A DNA stretch of 64,000 bases from Ichthyophis bannanicus (Eukaryota; Chordata; Amphibia; Gymnophiona; Ichthyophiidae), in the NCBI GenBank assembly GCA_033557465.1, contig CM066031.1:1666378800-1666442799 (forward strand), written 5' to 3'. Positions within the stretch are counted from its first letter, which is position 1. Each line of letters starts with the position of its first letter. Positions 1 to 10,984 of the stretch are shown here, one piece after another. The notes under the pieces are model-generated. The model was not told the DNA's origin and searched no databases. It saw only the letters and a program-made list of their open reading frames with translations. Both the position numbers and the translations under genes were made by a program.

Positions 1-390
1 GGACCCGAAATCCTTGTGCCTGGTATGGAGACCATGATGGTGGCCTTGAAGCGCAGTATCTGCCCTCATAGCCCAGCAGTGGGCGTTCATATCTGGTTCA
101 GCCATCCTGACTACCTGGCCCTCGACATCGAGGGCCTCCACAGATGTCAAGCAGATTCTTGAGTGCCATCGATTTCGAGAGAGCCATCGGTGCCGGACGA
201 GGTCCCGCTCCTGTTCCCGTTCCTCGGGTCACCAATTCTTACCGGCAAGTGCACGTGGCTTGGACCGCAAGTCCATCTGATGTCCTGGGCCCTTGAGCTA
301 GAACCTTGACCGTGACGACCGCAAAGCCTCAGAATCAACCTCGGACTTTGAGTCCTATTGGGAGACTGAGGACAAGGAGTCCACGGACAC

Positions 391-1293
391 TTGGCGTCAC
401 TGAGATGTGCCCTCGGACCCATCTCCCTCAGTGTCTTCTTCGACTTTGTGCAGGACATGGCTAAGGCGCTCGTCATCGAGACCGAGGCAGAGGAGGACCC
501 TCACACAGAAGAACTGGAGATCCTGCAGTATGAGGCCCCCTCCGAAGGAGGCCCTCATTGTTCCCGTTCTTCTGATTCTCAAGCGCCTCCTTCTCCATAT
601 GTGGGAGACACCGGCTAAGGTGCCCATTGTAAGCAGGCGACTCGACTCCATGTACCGAGTCTGCCGCGGTCCCGGGTTCCAGAAGACCCAGCTTCCGCAC
701 AACTTTATGGTCGTTGAGCCTGCCATGTGCAGGCTCAAAAGCCAAAAGACCCATTCCTTGGTGCTCCCTGATAGGGAGGCCTGGACCCTCAACACCCTCG
801 GCCGGAATGCCTTCCAGGGCTCGATGCTCACGTGCCGAGTCCAGTCCTAACAACTGTAAATCAGCATGTACCTCAAAGAGTTGGTGAAGGAGCTCACTGG
901 GTTCTCGGCAGGCCTCGACGGAGGTTCATATTTCTGGTCTCTGCAGTCAAGGAGTGTTCAAAGTTTTTATCCCAAGCAGGTTACAACGGCTTCAAGTCCT
1001 CAGCCAGAGTGGCCGCCGCAGGCATCGGGGCCCGTCGCCAGGCATGGCTGCAGTCGTCTGACCTCGAACAATGGGTTCAGGACAAACTTATCAATGTCAC
1101 CTGTATCAGAGAGAATTTCTTTGGGAAAACCATGGCAGACAAAGCTGCAGAGATAGAGACTAAATTCCTGACGAGGACCAGACTCTCTAAAAAGAACTCG
1201 GTCCAGCCCCAAAAGAAGGCTCTGGGAAAAAGCCCTTCTTCCCGAGGAAAAAGGAAGGCTTTGGTAATGCTTCACAGTTCCAAGCCTTCTTGA
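391..1293 (+). pseudogene. DIRS gag-like remnant
   Basis: Fragmented first ORF of DIRS copy a. The best part is 832-1293, which contains AWLQSSDLEQWVQDKL and then ENFFGK, followed by a lysine-rich tail; the same block recurs in the DIRS copy at 58445. Gag proteins of this order are thought to coat the RNA. The 391-831 part is arginine- and serine-rich in two frames and is assigned only by position. No uninterrupted start-to-stop reading exists. I trust the 960-1293 block and am less sure of the upstream part. Confidence 0.55.
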
Positions 1294-1456
1294 TCCCTCA
1301 GCAAGGCCAACAGCACAAGGGGCAGGGGCACGGCCCCTGTAAATAGAAGCCTCCCAAGTCCCAGGCGCAGGCCCCGGCTCAGCCTGGAGGGAGCTTTTGA
1401 TTCCCTGGGCACAACTTTTTCTCCCCTAGAAGGTCCGCAACAGCCCACAGGGGTGT

Positions 1457-2259
1457 GTGACCCTGTTTGCCCACAGGTTGTCCTCCAAGGCAGTGGAACC
1501 AGTGCCAAAACATCTCTGGGGCAATGGTTTCTACTCCAGCTACTTCCTTGTTCCTAAGCAAACTGGTGGCCTCGGGTCCATCCTAGACCTGCGGGACCTG
1601 AACAGATTCTTGGTGGGGAAGAAGTTCAAGATGCTCTCCCTTGGAACATTGCTGCCCTACATCTAGCAGAGAGACTGGCTATACTCCTTAGATCTGAAGG
1701 ATACTTATACGCACATCCTGATCTGTCTCAGCCACTGAAAATACCTCTGATTCGTGGTGGGAGGAGATCACCACCAATACAGGGTACTACCCTTCGGGCT
1801 GGCTTCATCGCCAAGGGTCTTCACCAAGTGCCTAGTGGTGGTCGCAGCCCACCGTTGTCTCCAAGGGGCCTTCATCTTTCCCTACCTGGACGACTGGCTC
1901 ATAAAGGGAGGCACGGCTGCAGAAGTGCACTACACCACCGGGTGCACCATCCACACCCTGCAGCACCTGGGGTTCTTCATCGACTACCCCAAGTCACACC
2001 TTGCCCTGACTCAGTGCCTAGAGTTCATAGGGGCTCAGCTAGACACCCTCCAGGTCAAGGCCTTCCTCCCTCAGGAAAGGGCAGGAAGCCTCAGGGTGCT
2101 AGCTGCAGAGGTACAGCAGCGCCGGATGCTACCTGCCTGTCTTCTCCTTCGCCTATTGGGCCACATGGCCTCCATGGTCCACATGACCCCATACACCCAT
2201 TTGCACATGAGGGCAGCTCAGTAGTGCCTCCACTCTCAGTGGACACAAGCCACGGTTAG
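1457..2259 (+). pseudogene. DIRS reverse transcriptase, broken
   Basis: Reverse transcriptase remnant in at least three frame segments. It shows YFLVPKQTGG and ILDLRDLNRFL (about 1536-1620), which are the fingers motifs of DIRS enzymes, then LPFGLASSPRVFTK (about 1784-1825) and the active-site box YLDDWL (1883-1900). The family normally reads LVPKK-GG-RPILDL, so a Lys-to-Gln change and stops near 1666 and 1736 mark decay. Downstream, EFIGAQLDTLQ fits the thumb/connection region. The YLDD box is intact although the frame is not. Confidence 0.85.
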
Positions 2260-2339
2260 GCTTCGGGACAGGGTATGAGTGATCTGCCAGCTGGCGGACT
2301 CCCTCGGCTGGTGACAGAATCCCCGCCACCTCCAGGCCG

Positions 2340-2768
2340 GGATGCCCTTTCAGGCACCCACCCCCAGAAGGTCCTTACCACAGATGCCTCCCTGATGGGT
2401 AGGGGAGCTCATTTCGGGGACCTCCACACACAAGGCAGCTGGAATGCCAGCTGCAGATCAACCTTCTGGAGCTCTGTGCTATAATCCTAGCTCTATGAGC
2501 CTTCCGCCATCGGCTGCAAAACCAGTCAGTGCTCGTCCAGACTGACAATCAAGTCGCAATGTTCTTTGTCAACAAGCAAGGAGGCACAGGGTCGTACTCC
2601 CTCTGCCAGGAGGCGATAGCCCTCTGCTCATATGCGACACGCAACAGGATGCTCCTAAGGGCGGTCTACCTCCCAGGCCAGGACAGTGCCCTGGCAGACA
2701 ATCTGAGCAGGGTCCTCCAACCGCACCATTGGTGCCTGGATCCCAGAGTGGCCTCCCAGCTGTTTTGA
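2340..2768 (+). pseudogene. DIRS RNase H, broken
   Basis: RNase H domain that would degrade the RNA template after reverse transcription. TTDASLMGRGAHFGD (from about 2379) holds the first catalytic aspartate. QTDNQVAMFFVNKQGGTGS (from about 2535) holds the third acid. AVYLPGQDSALADNLSR (from about 2667) is the C-terminal signature, with the final aspartate in ADNLSR. A stop near 2484 separates the halves. The first half aligns by eye with TTDASLSGWGAHC of the DIRS copy at 22429. Confidence 0.8.
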
Positions 2769-3503
2769 CTTTGGGGCACGCCCTTAGTGGACCTGTTTGC
2801 CAGCCCAAACAACACACAGTTGTCCTGCTTCTGCTCCCGTCAGCTGCATCTGTCCCGGGTGGCTGTGGATGCATTCCTCATCCCATGGATGGAAGGCCTC
2901 CTTTATGCCTTCCCGACAACACCATTGGTCGCCAAGACCCTCTTCAAAGTCCAGCATGACAGGGCATCACTGATACTGATAGTCCCCTGATGACCCAGGC
3001 AACTTTCGTTCCCACTGCTTCTCTACCTGTTGGCGGCATCACCAATTCCCCTGGGCCACACCCCAGGCCTGCTGTCACAGGAGAAGGCCTCTCTCCTGCA
3101 CACCAATCTGGAGTCCCCTGCCACTTACAGCTTGGCTGCTGAAAGAGTGGCGTTAACATATGCTTTAAGAGGCGTCTCTTCTCGGGCTGGTGTGTTGAGA
3201 GGCAAGCAAACCCGTTCTCCTGCTCAGTACAGATGGTACTCCAGTACCTACTCCATCTGTCACAGGTGAGATTAAAGTCCAACTCGGTCAGAGTGCACAT
3301 GTGCACTATCACAGCGCACCACCATTTCATTGAGGGAAAACCCCTCTCGGCTCAGCCCCTTGTATCCTGGTTCCTGCAGGGCCTTATGCTATCCAGACCC
3401 CCCCATCCGCCCACCGATGGCGGAGTGGGATCTCAAAGTGGTGCTCTCGCAGCTCACTAAGCCGCATTCGAGCCTCTGGCTACCTGTCACGGCACCTCTC
3501 CTC

Positions 3504-4053
3504 TCTTCTCATGGCACTCACATCAGCTTGTGGGGTCAGTGAGCTCCAGGCTCTGATGGCAGAGCCTCCCTATACGAGGTTCTACAAGAACAGGGTGGTG
3601 CTCCGCACACACCCCACGTTTCTGCCGAAGGTGGTGTCCCCCTTCCACCTCAATCAGGAGGTGGTGTTCCCTACCTTCTTTCCAAGGCCTCATGCTGGCA
3701 AGGCGCAGACCATCCTCCATATGTTGGATTGTAAAAGGGCTTTGTCCTTCTATCTGCAATGGACGCAAGGCCACCACAAAGCACCTCAGCTTTTTGTCTC
3801 CTGTGACCCCAGTTGACTGGGGCTCCCAGTGACTAAGTGAACTCTGTCCACTTGGATGGCAGACTACATTGCCTTCGTCTACGAGCAGGCTGGAATCCCA
3901 CTAGACCAGCAAATTAAGGCGCACTACGTCAGGGCCATGGCTACTTCCATGGCAAATCTAAATTCCGTACCTGTGATGGAAATCTGCCGGGCCGCCACCT
4001 GGTCTTCAGTCAATATCTTCACAGCTCACTACTGCAATCTATTCGGGGTTTAG
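3504..4053 (+). pseudogene. DIRS tyrosine recombinase, broken
   Basis: C-terminal part of a DIRS tyrosine recombinase. ELQALMAEPPYTRFYKNRVVLRT (from 3540) and HVLD-like text at about 3718 match the copy at 60990. The segment 3856-4053 is the catalytic end: AHYVRAMATS contains the His-x-x-Arg signature, and WSSVNIFTAHY ends in the expected nucleophilic tyrosine. A stop near 3816 divides the domain. Earlier recombinase text is scattered over 3230-3500 in other frames. The enzyme would integrate a circular DNA without target duplication. Confidence 0.8.
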
Positions 4054-4208
4054 GCAGCTCCTGTCCTCCAACCCTTCTTGTTCAGGCCACCGGAGCTATG
4101 GTTCTCTCTGGACACTGGGGTCCTCAGAGTCTGAGATTTTTTTGCAGCTGCTCACAGCTGGGCTGTGTTTTTTCTACAAATTTTCGTTAGCCTATAGCTA
4201 GGGAGTCC

Positions 4209-4563
4209 CATATGTGAGGACTGGCTTCCTGCTTGTTCCTGGAGAAAGCATAGTTACTCGCCTATAACAGGTGATCTCCAGGGACAGCAGGATCAGTCTG
4301 TACAACCCTCCTTCCTCCCCTTGGAGTTGCTGGACTATTTTTTCCATCTTCTTTCATCTCTAGCTATGTCATCTGACTGAGTAAAATGGTACCCTTGGGT
4401 GGGAAGGGGACCACGCATGCATGGTGGCAACTCCCAAAGGCTTTCTTTGAAAGGTGGGGAGATGCTTCCGTGAGGGCTCCGTTAGTGTCAATATCACCCA
4501 TATTTGAGGACTGATTTCTGCTGTCCCTGGAGAACAACTGTTACAGGTAAGTAACTATACTTT
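4209..4563 (+). repeat. DIRS internal complementary region and right terminal repeat
   Basis: The stretch at about 4209-4300 contains gcatagttactcgcctataacagg followed by ctccagggacagcag, which is the reverse complement, with a few changes, of the right end at 4520-4563 (ctgctgtccctggag, then gtaactatac). This is the DIRS arrangement in which an internal segment is complementary to the two outer edges and templates circle closure. The right terminal repeat runs from about 4490 to 4563. The sequence after 4563 is an unrelated L2 fragment. Confidence 0.75.
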
Positions 4564-5034
4564 GTCCTCCTCACTACCTGTTCTTCTGATCCTATCCCCA
4601 CCCATCTGGTTCATTTTCATTGCCCCTCTAGAGTTCTCCGTTCGATTCATGCCAATCGCCTTTTTCTTCCACCTCCTTCCAGGGCTCGTCTTGAATCGAC
4701 ACGCTCCTCTGCTTTCTTTTTCCTCGGCCCCCGTCTTTGGAACTCACTACCTTTAGCCTTACGTCTGGAATCTTCCTTCCGCACCTTTAAAGCCTCTCTC
4801 AAGACCCACCTCTTTTGCACAGCTTTTGACATCCCTCCTCCCCCCTCTCCTACTGCTAACAGCTGATTGGTCCCTTTCAACCTGTTTCGCATTTTCTATT
4901 CTCTCTGTTTCTTTCCTCTTTGCTATCCCCTTTTTGTAAATGAATGGTGTTCTTTTCTGTTTCCATCAGTAGTCTCCTTTGTTTTTATTGTACACCGCTG
5001 CATGCCTCTTGGTCTAGGCTTTTAAATAAAGATA
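4564..5034 (+). mobile_element. L2-type LINE 3' end fragment
   Basis: A C/T-rich tract whose translation near 4685-4830 reads, with one frame break, LWNSLPLALR, then FRTFKASLKTHLF, the usual C-terminus of L2-clade reverse transcriptases. It ends at about 5034 in a 3' tail with tacaccgctgcatg and aaataaagata. It begins directly after the DIRS right end. 5' truncated and non-functional. Confidence 0.7.
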
Positions 5035-5739
5035 AAGATCTCCTTAACTCCATCTCCTCTTCTGTCATCCCTTTCATCTCACATAGTCTCAACCTTTCGC
5101 TTTCCACTGCAATCTTCCCTGCAGTCTTCAAGCATGCTGTAATTACTCCTCTCCTTAAAAAAAAAATGCTCACTTGACCCTACTTGTCTCCCTTCTCCCA
5201 TTGATTTCCAAAATTCTTGAATGTACAGTTTGCCGCCGCTGTCTCAAATTTCTCTCCTCTCAAGCCCTCCTTGATTCACTTCAATCTGATTTTCGTCCAT
5301 TTCATTCTACTGAAATGTCTCTTGCCAAATTCTCCAGTGATCTGTTCCTCGCTAAGTCCAAAGGACTTTAATCAGTTCTAATTTTTCTCAATCTTTCTGC
5401 TGCTTTTGATACTGTTGACCACCTCCTCCTCCTTGATACTTTATCCTCTCTTGGTTTTAGAGGCCCTGTACTGTCTTGGTTTTCTTATCTCTCCAATTGC
5501 TCTTTCAGTGTTTGTTCTGGAGGTTCCTTCTGCCATCCCTCTTTCAGTTGGTGTACCTCAAGGGTCTGTTCTGGGCCCTCTCCTCTTCTCTTTCTATACC
5601 CAATCCCTCATTGGTGCCCTCATCTCTTCCCATGGCTTTCAGTATCATCTTTATGCTGATGACTCTCAAATCTAGCTATCTAAACCTGACATCTCTCCTT
5701 TGTTCCAAACTTCTCCCCCTTTCCTCCTTTATCACTCTT

Positions 5740-6455
5740 GGCAGATGAAATTTAATGTGGACAAGTGCAAAGTTATGCACCTAGGGAAGAACAACCCAAA
5801 CTATGGTTACACGATGCAAGGTTCCGCATTAAGAACCACCACCCAGGAAAAAGATTTAGGCGTCATTGTGGATAAAATGTTAAAACCCTCCGCTCAGTGT
5901 GCAGCGGCGGCTAAGAGAGCAAATAGAATGCTAGGTATCATAAGGAAAGGAATGGAAAATAAAACAAAGGATATTATAATGCCTCTGTATCGTTCCATGG
6001 TGCGACCGCACCTTGAATATTGTGTGCAATTCTGGTCGCCGTATCTTAAAAAAGATATAGCGTTATTAGAAAAGGTTCAGAGAAGAGCCACCAAAATGGT
6101 AAAGGGGATGAAAGGATACTCCTGTGAAGAAAGACTAAAAAGGTTAGGACTCTTTAACTTGGAAAAGAGACGGCTGAGGGGAGATATGATAGAAGTCTAT
6201 AAATTAATGAACGGAGTGGAACGGGTAAAAGTAGATCGATTGTTTACATTATCAAAATATAGAAAGACTAGGGGACATGCAATGAAGCTACAGGGTAAAC
6301 TATTTAAGACAAATAAGAGAAAGTATTTTTTCACTCAAGGTGTAATCAAACTCTGGAATTTGTTACCGGAGGATGTAGTAAAGGCTGTTAGTGTAGCTGT
6401 GCTAAAAAAAGGTTTGGACAAGTTCCTGGAGGAAAAGTCCATAAAACATTATTAA
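5740..6455 (+). pseudogene. CR1 reverse transcriptase C-terminal region
   Basis: An open segment of about 238 codons, truncated at its 5' end. It starts MKFNVDKCKVMHLGKNNP, then EKDLGVIVD, MVRPHLEYCVQFWSP, VQRRATKMVKGM, LGLFNLEKRRLRGDMIEVYKLMNG and ends KFLEEKSIKHY. These are standard blocks of the CR1 polymerase after the catalytic palm (the YADD/FADD box is missing here). No stops interrupt the segment, so the insertion is not very old. It cannot act without its missing endonuclease and palm. Confidence 0.88.
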
Positions 6456-6637
6456 AAAGGGACCCAGGATATCAATGCTTGACCCTTATACAAGCATTGT
6501 GGAAGCTGTGTCTTTTGGGGAAACTGCTAGGTATGTATGACCTAGATTGGCCACTGTTGGAAACAGGCTACTGGGCTTGATGGACCTTGGTCTGACCCAG
6601 TATGGCATATCTTTTGTTCTTATGACATGTTCTTATG
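5740..6637 (+). mobile_element. CR1 LINE, 5'-truncated (subfamily A)
   Basis: 5'-truncated CR1 inserted in an L2. It carries the C-terminal third of the reverse transcriptase ORF and a 3' UTR ending with gaccttggtctgacccagtatggc and repeated gttcttatg units, a CR1-type octamer-like tail. The same 3' end appears in reverse at 8527, so both belong to one subfamily, here called A. I do not see a target duplication, which is normal for CR1. Confidence 0.85.
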
Positions 6638-7347
6638 GCCCGCAACCTTGGGGTCATCTTTGATTCCTCCCTTTCCTTCTCCATACATATTCAACATATA
6701 GCTAAAATCTGTCGTTTCTTTCTCTACAACATTAACAAAATGTCCTTTCCTCTCTGAACTAAGGCTCTTGTCCATTCTTGAACTCAACCCCACAAAATCC
6801 TCTGCTGTCTGGATTACAGGCAATTTTGGAGCACTTTCTATTGCCCCTTCCCTGACCGGCACGCCTATACGCCTTCAGCCATCCTTCAGGTATCTGGGAA
6901 TCCTTTTTGACTCTTTTTTCTTTTCTTATCTCTTCAAATCCGTCAAGTTACAAAATCCTCCGTTATAGCACTTTGCCGCTTCCATGCTCTTATCCCTTCC
7001 TTGACCTCACTACCCAAGTCTCCATTCTACTCAGTACTGTAATTGCAAGAGTGAAATACTTGAATGTCATCTACACCGGATTGCCAGTTTACAAACTAAA
7101 AAATATACAAACTCTCCAGAACACCTTGATTCATATTCTGTGTAAAGCAAGAAAATGTGATCATGCTTCTCCTCTTTCAATCGAACATCACTGGCTTCCT
7201 GTTAAGTACCGTATTCGACACAAAAATTTCACACTGATCCATAAATCTCTTTATAACAATGCACCAGACTATTTATTATCTTTGTTCGCCTTTTATGCTC
7301 CCCCCCCATGTTGCTTACGTTCGCTCTGATGAGATTACTAATCATCC

Positions 7348-8306
7348 TTAGAAACATAGAAATATGACGACAGAAAAAGACCACATGGCCTATCTAGTCT
7401 GTCCTTCCATATTAACAACTACAACAGTCCCCTTTTTACCTTTAGAGATCCTCTGTGTTTGTCCCATGCTTTTTTGAATTAAGTTACTGTCCTCATCTCT
7501 ACCACCTCCACTGGGAGACTATTCCACGGATCCACTACTCTTTCCGTAAAGAAATATTACGGATATCACTCCTGAATCTATCTCCCTTCACCCTCATCCC
7601 ATGTCCCCTCGTAGCAGAACTTGCTTTCAATTGAAAGAGGCTCTCTCCCTGAACATTTATGCCACAGAGGTATTTAAACATCTCAATCATATCACCTCTA
7701 TCCCGCCTTTCCTCTAAGGTGTACATATTAAGAACCCTAGGTCTGTCCTCATATGCTTTATAATGAAGACCACTAATCATTTTAGTAGCCACCCTCTGCA
7801 CCGACTCCATCCTGTTCACATCCTTTTGAAGGTGCGGTCTCCAGAATTGCACACTATACTCCAAATGAGGTCGCACCAAAGACTTATACAGAGGCATTAT
7901 CACCTCCTTTTTTCTGCTAGCCATTCTTCTCCGTATGCACCCAAGCATCCTTCTAGCTTTTGCCGTCTCCTTTTCTATCTGATTAGCTACTTTAAGATCA
8001 TCAGACACAATCACGCCTAGGTCCCGCTCTTCTTTAGTGGACAAAAGTACTTCACCCCCTATACTATATTGCTCCCTTGGATTGCTGCAGCCCAAATGCA
8101 TGACCTTACATTTTTTAACATTAAATCCCAGCTGCCAAATTCTAGACCATTCTTCAAGCTTAGCTAGATCCCTCCTCATGTTATCTACACCTTCCTGGGT
8201 GTCTACCCTATTACAGATTTTGGTATCATCCGCAAAGAGGCAAACCTTACCCGACAGCCCTTCTGCTATATCACTAACAAAGATGTTAAAAAGAATCGGA
8301 CCATCC
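7348..8306 (-). mobile_element. CR1 LINE, 5'-truncated (subfamily B), minus strand
   Basis: Antisense CR1 within an L2. Its 3' end at about 7348 reads, on the minus strand, agactagataggccatgtggtc and ends with tttctatg units. The body encodes the CR1 polymerase C-terminus. It is very similar to the plus-strand copies at 35700-36885 and 55365-55998. The 5' end at about 8306 begins in the segment that encodes ILFNIFVSDIAEG, the block before the FADDTK box. Confidence 0.88.
7535..8179 (-). pseudogene. CR1-B reverse transcriptase C-terminal region
   Basis: Open segment of 214 codons with MRRDLAKLEEWSRIWQLGFN, KKCKVMHLGCSNPREQYSIG, LVRPHLEYSVQFWRPHLQKD, VQRVATKMISGLHYKAYEDR and LEERRDRGDMIEMFKYLCGI. 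The frame is lost at NISLRKE relative to MRKYFFTERV in the copy at 36680, so one small indel near 7540 truncates it. The FADDTKI catalytic box is encoded just upstream (about 8190-8250, minus strand). Confidence 0.85.
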
Positions 8307-8857
8307 TTAAAAACTAAACTTCAAATCACATAGACCTCTGCCTTCTTCTGTGCTGCCCCTCCCTTATAGAACTTTCTCCCATCTCATATTCATCTTGAGC
8401 CCTCCTTTAAAGGATTCTAATCCTTGGTAAAATCCATACTTTTTCAGCTAGCGTTTGAGAAGAAGATGGAACCCAGCAACTGACCAGATTCCTACACTTT
8501 GAATCCCTTTTGCTGTCTCTGTCCTAAGAACATAAGAAATGCCATACTGGGTCAGACCAAGGTCCATCAGACCCAGCATCCTGTTTCCAACAGTGGCCAA
8601 TCCAGGTCACAAGTACCTGCCAGGTTCCCAAAAAAGGTACACAGATTTTACAGTGCTTTATACCGGGGTAAGCAATGGATTTCCCGGGTCCTCTTTAATA
8701 ATGGTTTATGGACTTTTCCTCCAGGAACTTGTCCAAACCTTTTTTTAAACCCAGCTACACTAACAGCTTTTACTACATCCTCCAGTAACAAATTCCAGTG
8801 TTTGATTACTCGTTGAGTGAAAAAATATCTTCTCTTATTAGTCCTACATTATTAGTT

Positions 8858-9935
8858 TCACTGAGTGTCCCCTAGTTTTTGCTCTTTGAAGGAGTAAACA
8901 GTCAGTTCCATTCCATTCATCAATTTATATATCTCTATCTTATCTCCCCTCAGCTGTCTCTTTTCCAAATTGAAGAGCCTTAACCTTTTAAGCATCTCCT
9001 CATAGGGGTATCCTTCCATCCCCTTTACCATTTTGATAGCTCTCCTCTGCCCTTTTCTATTTCTGTTTATCTTTTTTAAGATACGGTGCACACAGTATTC
9101 AAGGTGCGGTCGCACCATGGAACGATGCAGAAGCATCCTTGGTTTTGTTCTGCTTTCCATTCCTTATCATTCTATTTGCTTTCTTGGCTGCCGCTGCAAA
9201 GGGTTTCAATGTATTATCCACGATGACGTCTAAATCCTTTTCCTAGCTGATGGTTCCTAATGTAGAACCTTGAATCATGTAACCATAGTTTGGTTGTTCT
9301 TTCCTAAGTGCATAACTTTGCACTTGTACACATTAGATTTCATCTGTGATTTGGACATCCAGTCTTCCAATTTATCAAGGTCCTTTTGCAGTTTTTCCAA
9401 ATCCTCTTGTGTTTTAAGAATTTTTAATAATTTTGTTTCATCTGCAGATTTGATTACCTCACTCATTCCATTTCTAGATCGCTTATGAGTATGTTCAAAA
9501 GCAGCGAACCCAAGCCCATATGCCTGGGGTATTCCATTATTCACCTTTTTCCACTGAGAAAATTGGTCATTTCTATCTTTTAACCAATTCCTGATCAACA
9601 ATAGTATACTGCCTCTTAGCCCATGAATTTTTAATTTAGTCAGGAGTCTCATGAAGGACTTTGTCAAAGGCTTTCTGAAAATCCACATACACTTTTCAAC
9701 TGGCTCATCGTCATCTACCTGTTTATTCACCCCTTCAAAAAAAATGTAACAGAATAGTATAAGACTTTCCTTGACTAAATCCATGTTGGCTTTCTCCAAT
9801 TAAACCGTGACTGTCTACATGTTTAGAAATTTTATTCTTTATAATTGTTTCTACCATTTTGCCCCGTACTGATGTCAGGCTCACCAATCTGTAGTTTCCT
9901 GGATCACCTCTGGAACCCTTTTTAAAAATTGGCAT
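8858..9935 (-). pseudogene. CR1-A reverse transcriptase, broken
   Basis: Polymerase remnant in several frames. 9735-9935 reads PIFKKGSRGDPGNYRLVSLT, then HGLIGESQHGFSQGKS, the fingers region. 9275-9799 carries KSFMRLLTKLKIHGLRG, GIPQAYGLG (normally VPQGSVLG), SADETKLLK where an FADDTKL box is expected, and KCKVMHLGKNN. 8858-9160 carries MVRPHLEYCV, GQRRAIKMVKGMEGYPYEE and LFNLEKRQLRGDKIE. The catalytic FADD has become SADE, so activity is lost even ignoring frameshifts. Confidence 0.82.
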
Positions 9936-10075
9936 TACATTCTCTAATCTTCAGGTACTACAGATGATTTTAATGATAATTCACAAGTTACAAATAGTGG
10001 ATCTGTAATCTCATATTTCAGTTCTTTCAATATGATTTGCTACTCTTCAGTTTATCTAATAATTGTAACCGCAAA

Positions 10076-10978
10076 TAAGGTACCTGGGCATTATTATCGA
10101 CCAAGCCCTTACCCTACAGCAACAAATCACCAAAACCGCCGGAACTATATTCCACAAAGCAAGGACAGTCCAACGCCTCAGACCCCTTCTCGAACATCAA
10201 GACTTCCGAACTGTAATGCAAGCCATGACGCTCCCACATCTGGATTATTGTAATATATTATACCATGGCCTTCCAGCCACACAGACAAACCCCCTCAAAA
10301 CAGCATTGAACACCACAGCGAGAATCATTCAGGGAGCAAAGAAGACCGACCACATCACCCCGATTTTGAAAGACTTACACATACTACCCCTTGAGGCAAG
10401 GACTAAATACAAAGCCATCCTACTCACCCACAAAGCCATACATCAAACACCAAACTCCCAACTTCACACCCTACTGTCCCATCCAGCTCATGGCAGATCC
10501 ACCAGACAAGCCTCCAGCAACTCCCTCACCATCCCTCACAAAAGAACCAAATGCTCTCAACGGACCTGCAATCGAGCCTTTGAACTGTATGCACCATCCC
10601 TATGGAACTCTCTACCAACCTGTCTCAGAAACAACACCGATCTACCATCCTTTCGAAAGCAGCTGAAAACCATCCTGTTTCAGGAATACCTCAACATGAC
10701 ACCCACCAGAAAGCGAAATAACAGCTGATCTCACCAACCATGACCAACTAACTCAAACTATACTAACCTGACCATGTCCAAATTCTGTCTAAGTCTAAAG
10801 TCTGTCCTATATCTGTCTAAACCCAAAGTCTGTCCTATATCTTATGTTAAAATCACCAATGTAGCCTCCCCGGTGATGGCCCCACCCTTATACGTAAATC
10901 CCCCCCCCCCTTTCTATGTGGCACCGCTTTGACCCGGTGAAAAGCGGGATACAAATACAGCTAAATAAATAAATAACA
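10076..10978 (+). mobile_element. L2-type LINE 3' fragment inserted in the CR1
   Basis: Plus-strand L2-like fragment inside the minus-strand CR1. It begins with KVPGHYYRPS or, in the coding frame, a YLGIIIDQALTLQQQ-like block at about 10078. 10216-10728 is open for 170 codons: LPHLDYCNILYHGLPATQT, TARIIQGAKKTDHITPILKD, FELYAPSLWNSLPTCLR and FRKQLKTILFQEYL. The tail at 10900-10978 reads caccgctttgacccggtgaaaagcggg and ends in (aaat)n. The sequence is A/C-rich compared with the L2 copies at 5035 and 26341, so it is a different subfamily. Confidence 0.82.
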
Positions 10979-10984
10979 CATCTT

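Larger units (their letters stand above)
1..4563 (+). mobile_element. DIRS retrotransposon copy a (left end outside window)
   Basis: A decayed DIRS-order element whose 5' end lies before the window. Domain order is gag-like, reverse transcriptase, RNase H, tyrosine recombinase, then an internal complementary region and a right terminal repeat. DIRS elements insert by a tyrosine recombinase through a circular intermediate rather than by a DDE integrase, and leave no target duplication. Many stops and frameshifts interrupt every domain, so this copy is dead. It belongs to the same family as the copy at 58445-61595: the gag-like blocks around 1010-1130 and 59620-59770 share WLQSSDL..W.QDKL and ENFFGK, and the ends share the aacaagcagga and gtcctca segments. 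The right end is placed by matching the internal complementary region to the terminal repeat. Confidence 0.85.
5035..6770 (+). mobile_element. L2-type LINE, internal RT part, split by a CR1
   Basis: Second L2 copy. 5035-5738 encodes pieces of the reverse transcriptase: SSSVIPFISHSLNLSL, AVFKHAVITPLLKK (ends about 5170), then [19 protein letters not shown] and [10 protein letters not shown] (about 5545-5675), with YADD as the catalytic box. It is cut at about 5739 by a CR1 in the same orientation and resumes at about 6638 with NLGVIFDSSLSF, the next L2 block. Numerous stops. A minus-strand relative with the same text lies at 26341-28900. Confidence 0.75.
6771..8526 (+). mobile_element. L2-type LINE 3' part, split by an antisense CR1
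   Basis: Third L2 copy. 6771-7345 encodes SILELNPTKS, then YLGILFDS and, at 7060-7329, TGLPVYKLKNIQTLQ, SIEHHWLPVKYRIRHK and KSLYNNAPDYL, all typical of the C-terminal L2 polymerase. A CR1 in reverse orientation occupies 7348-8306. L2-like text resumes at about 8307-8526. The frame is broken repeatedly. A homopolymer of eight C near 7300 is part of the decay. Confidence 0.65.

Noticed and set aside
7763..8333. Plus-strand open frames of 85-98 codons
   Set aside because: Antisense of the CR1 polymerase on the minus strand.
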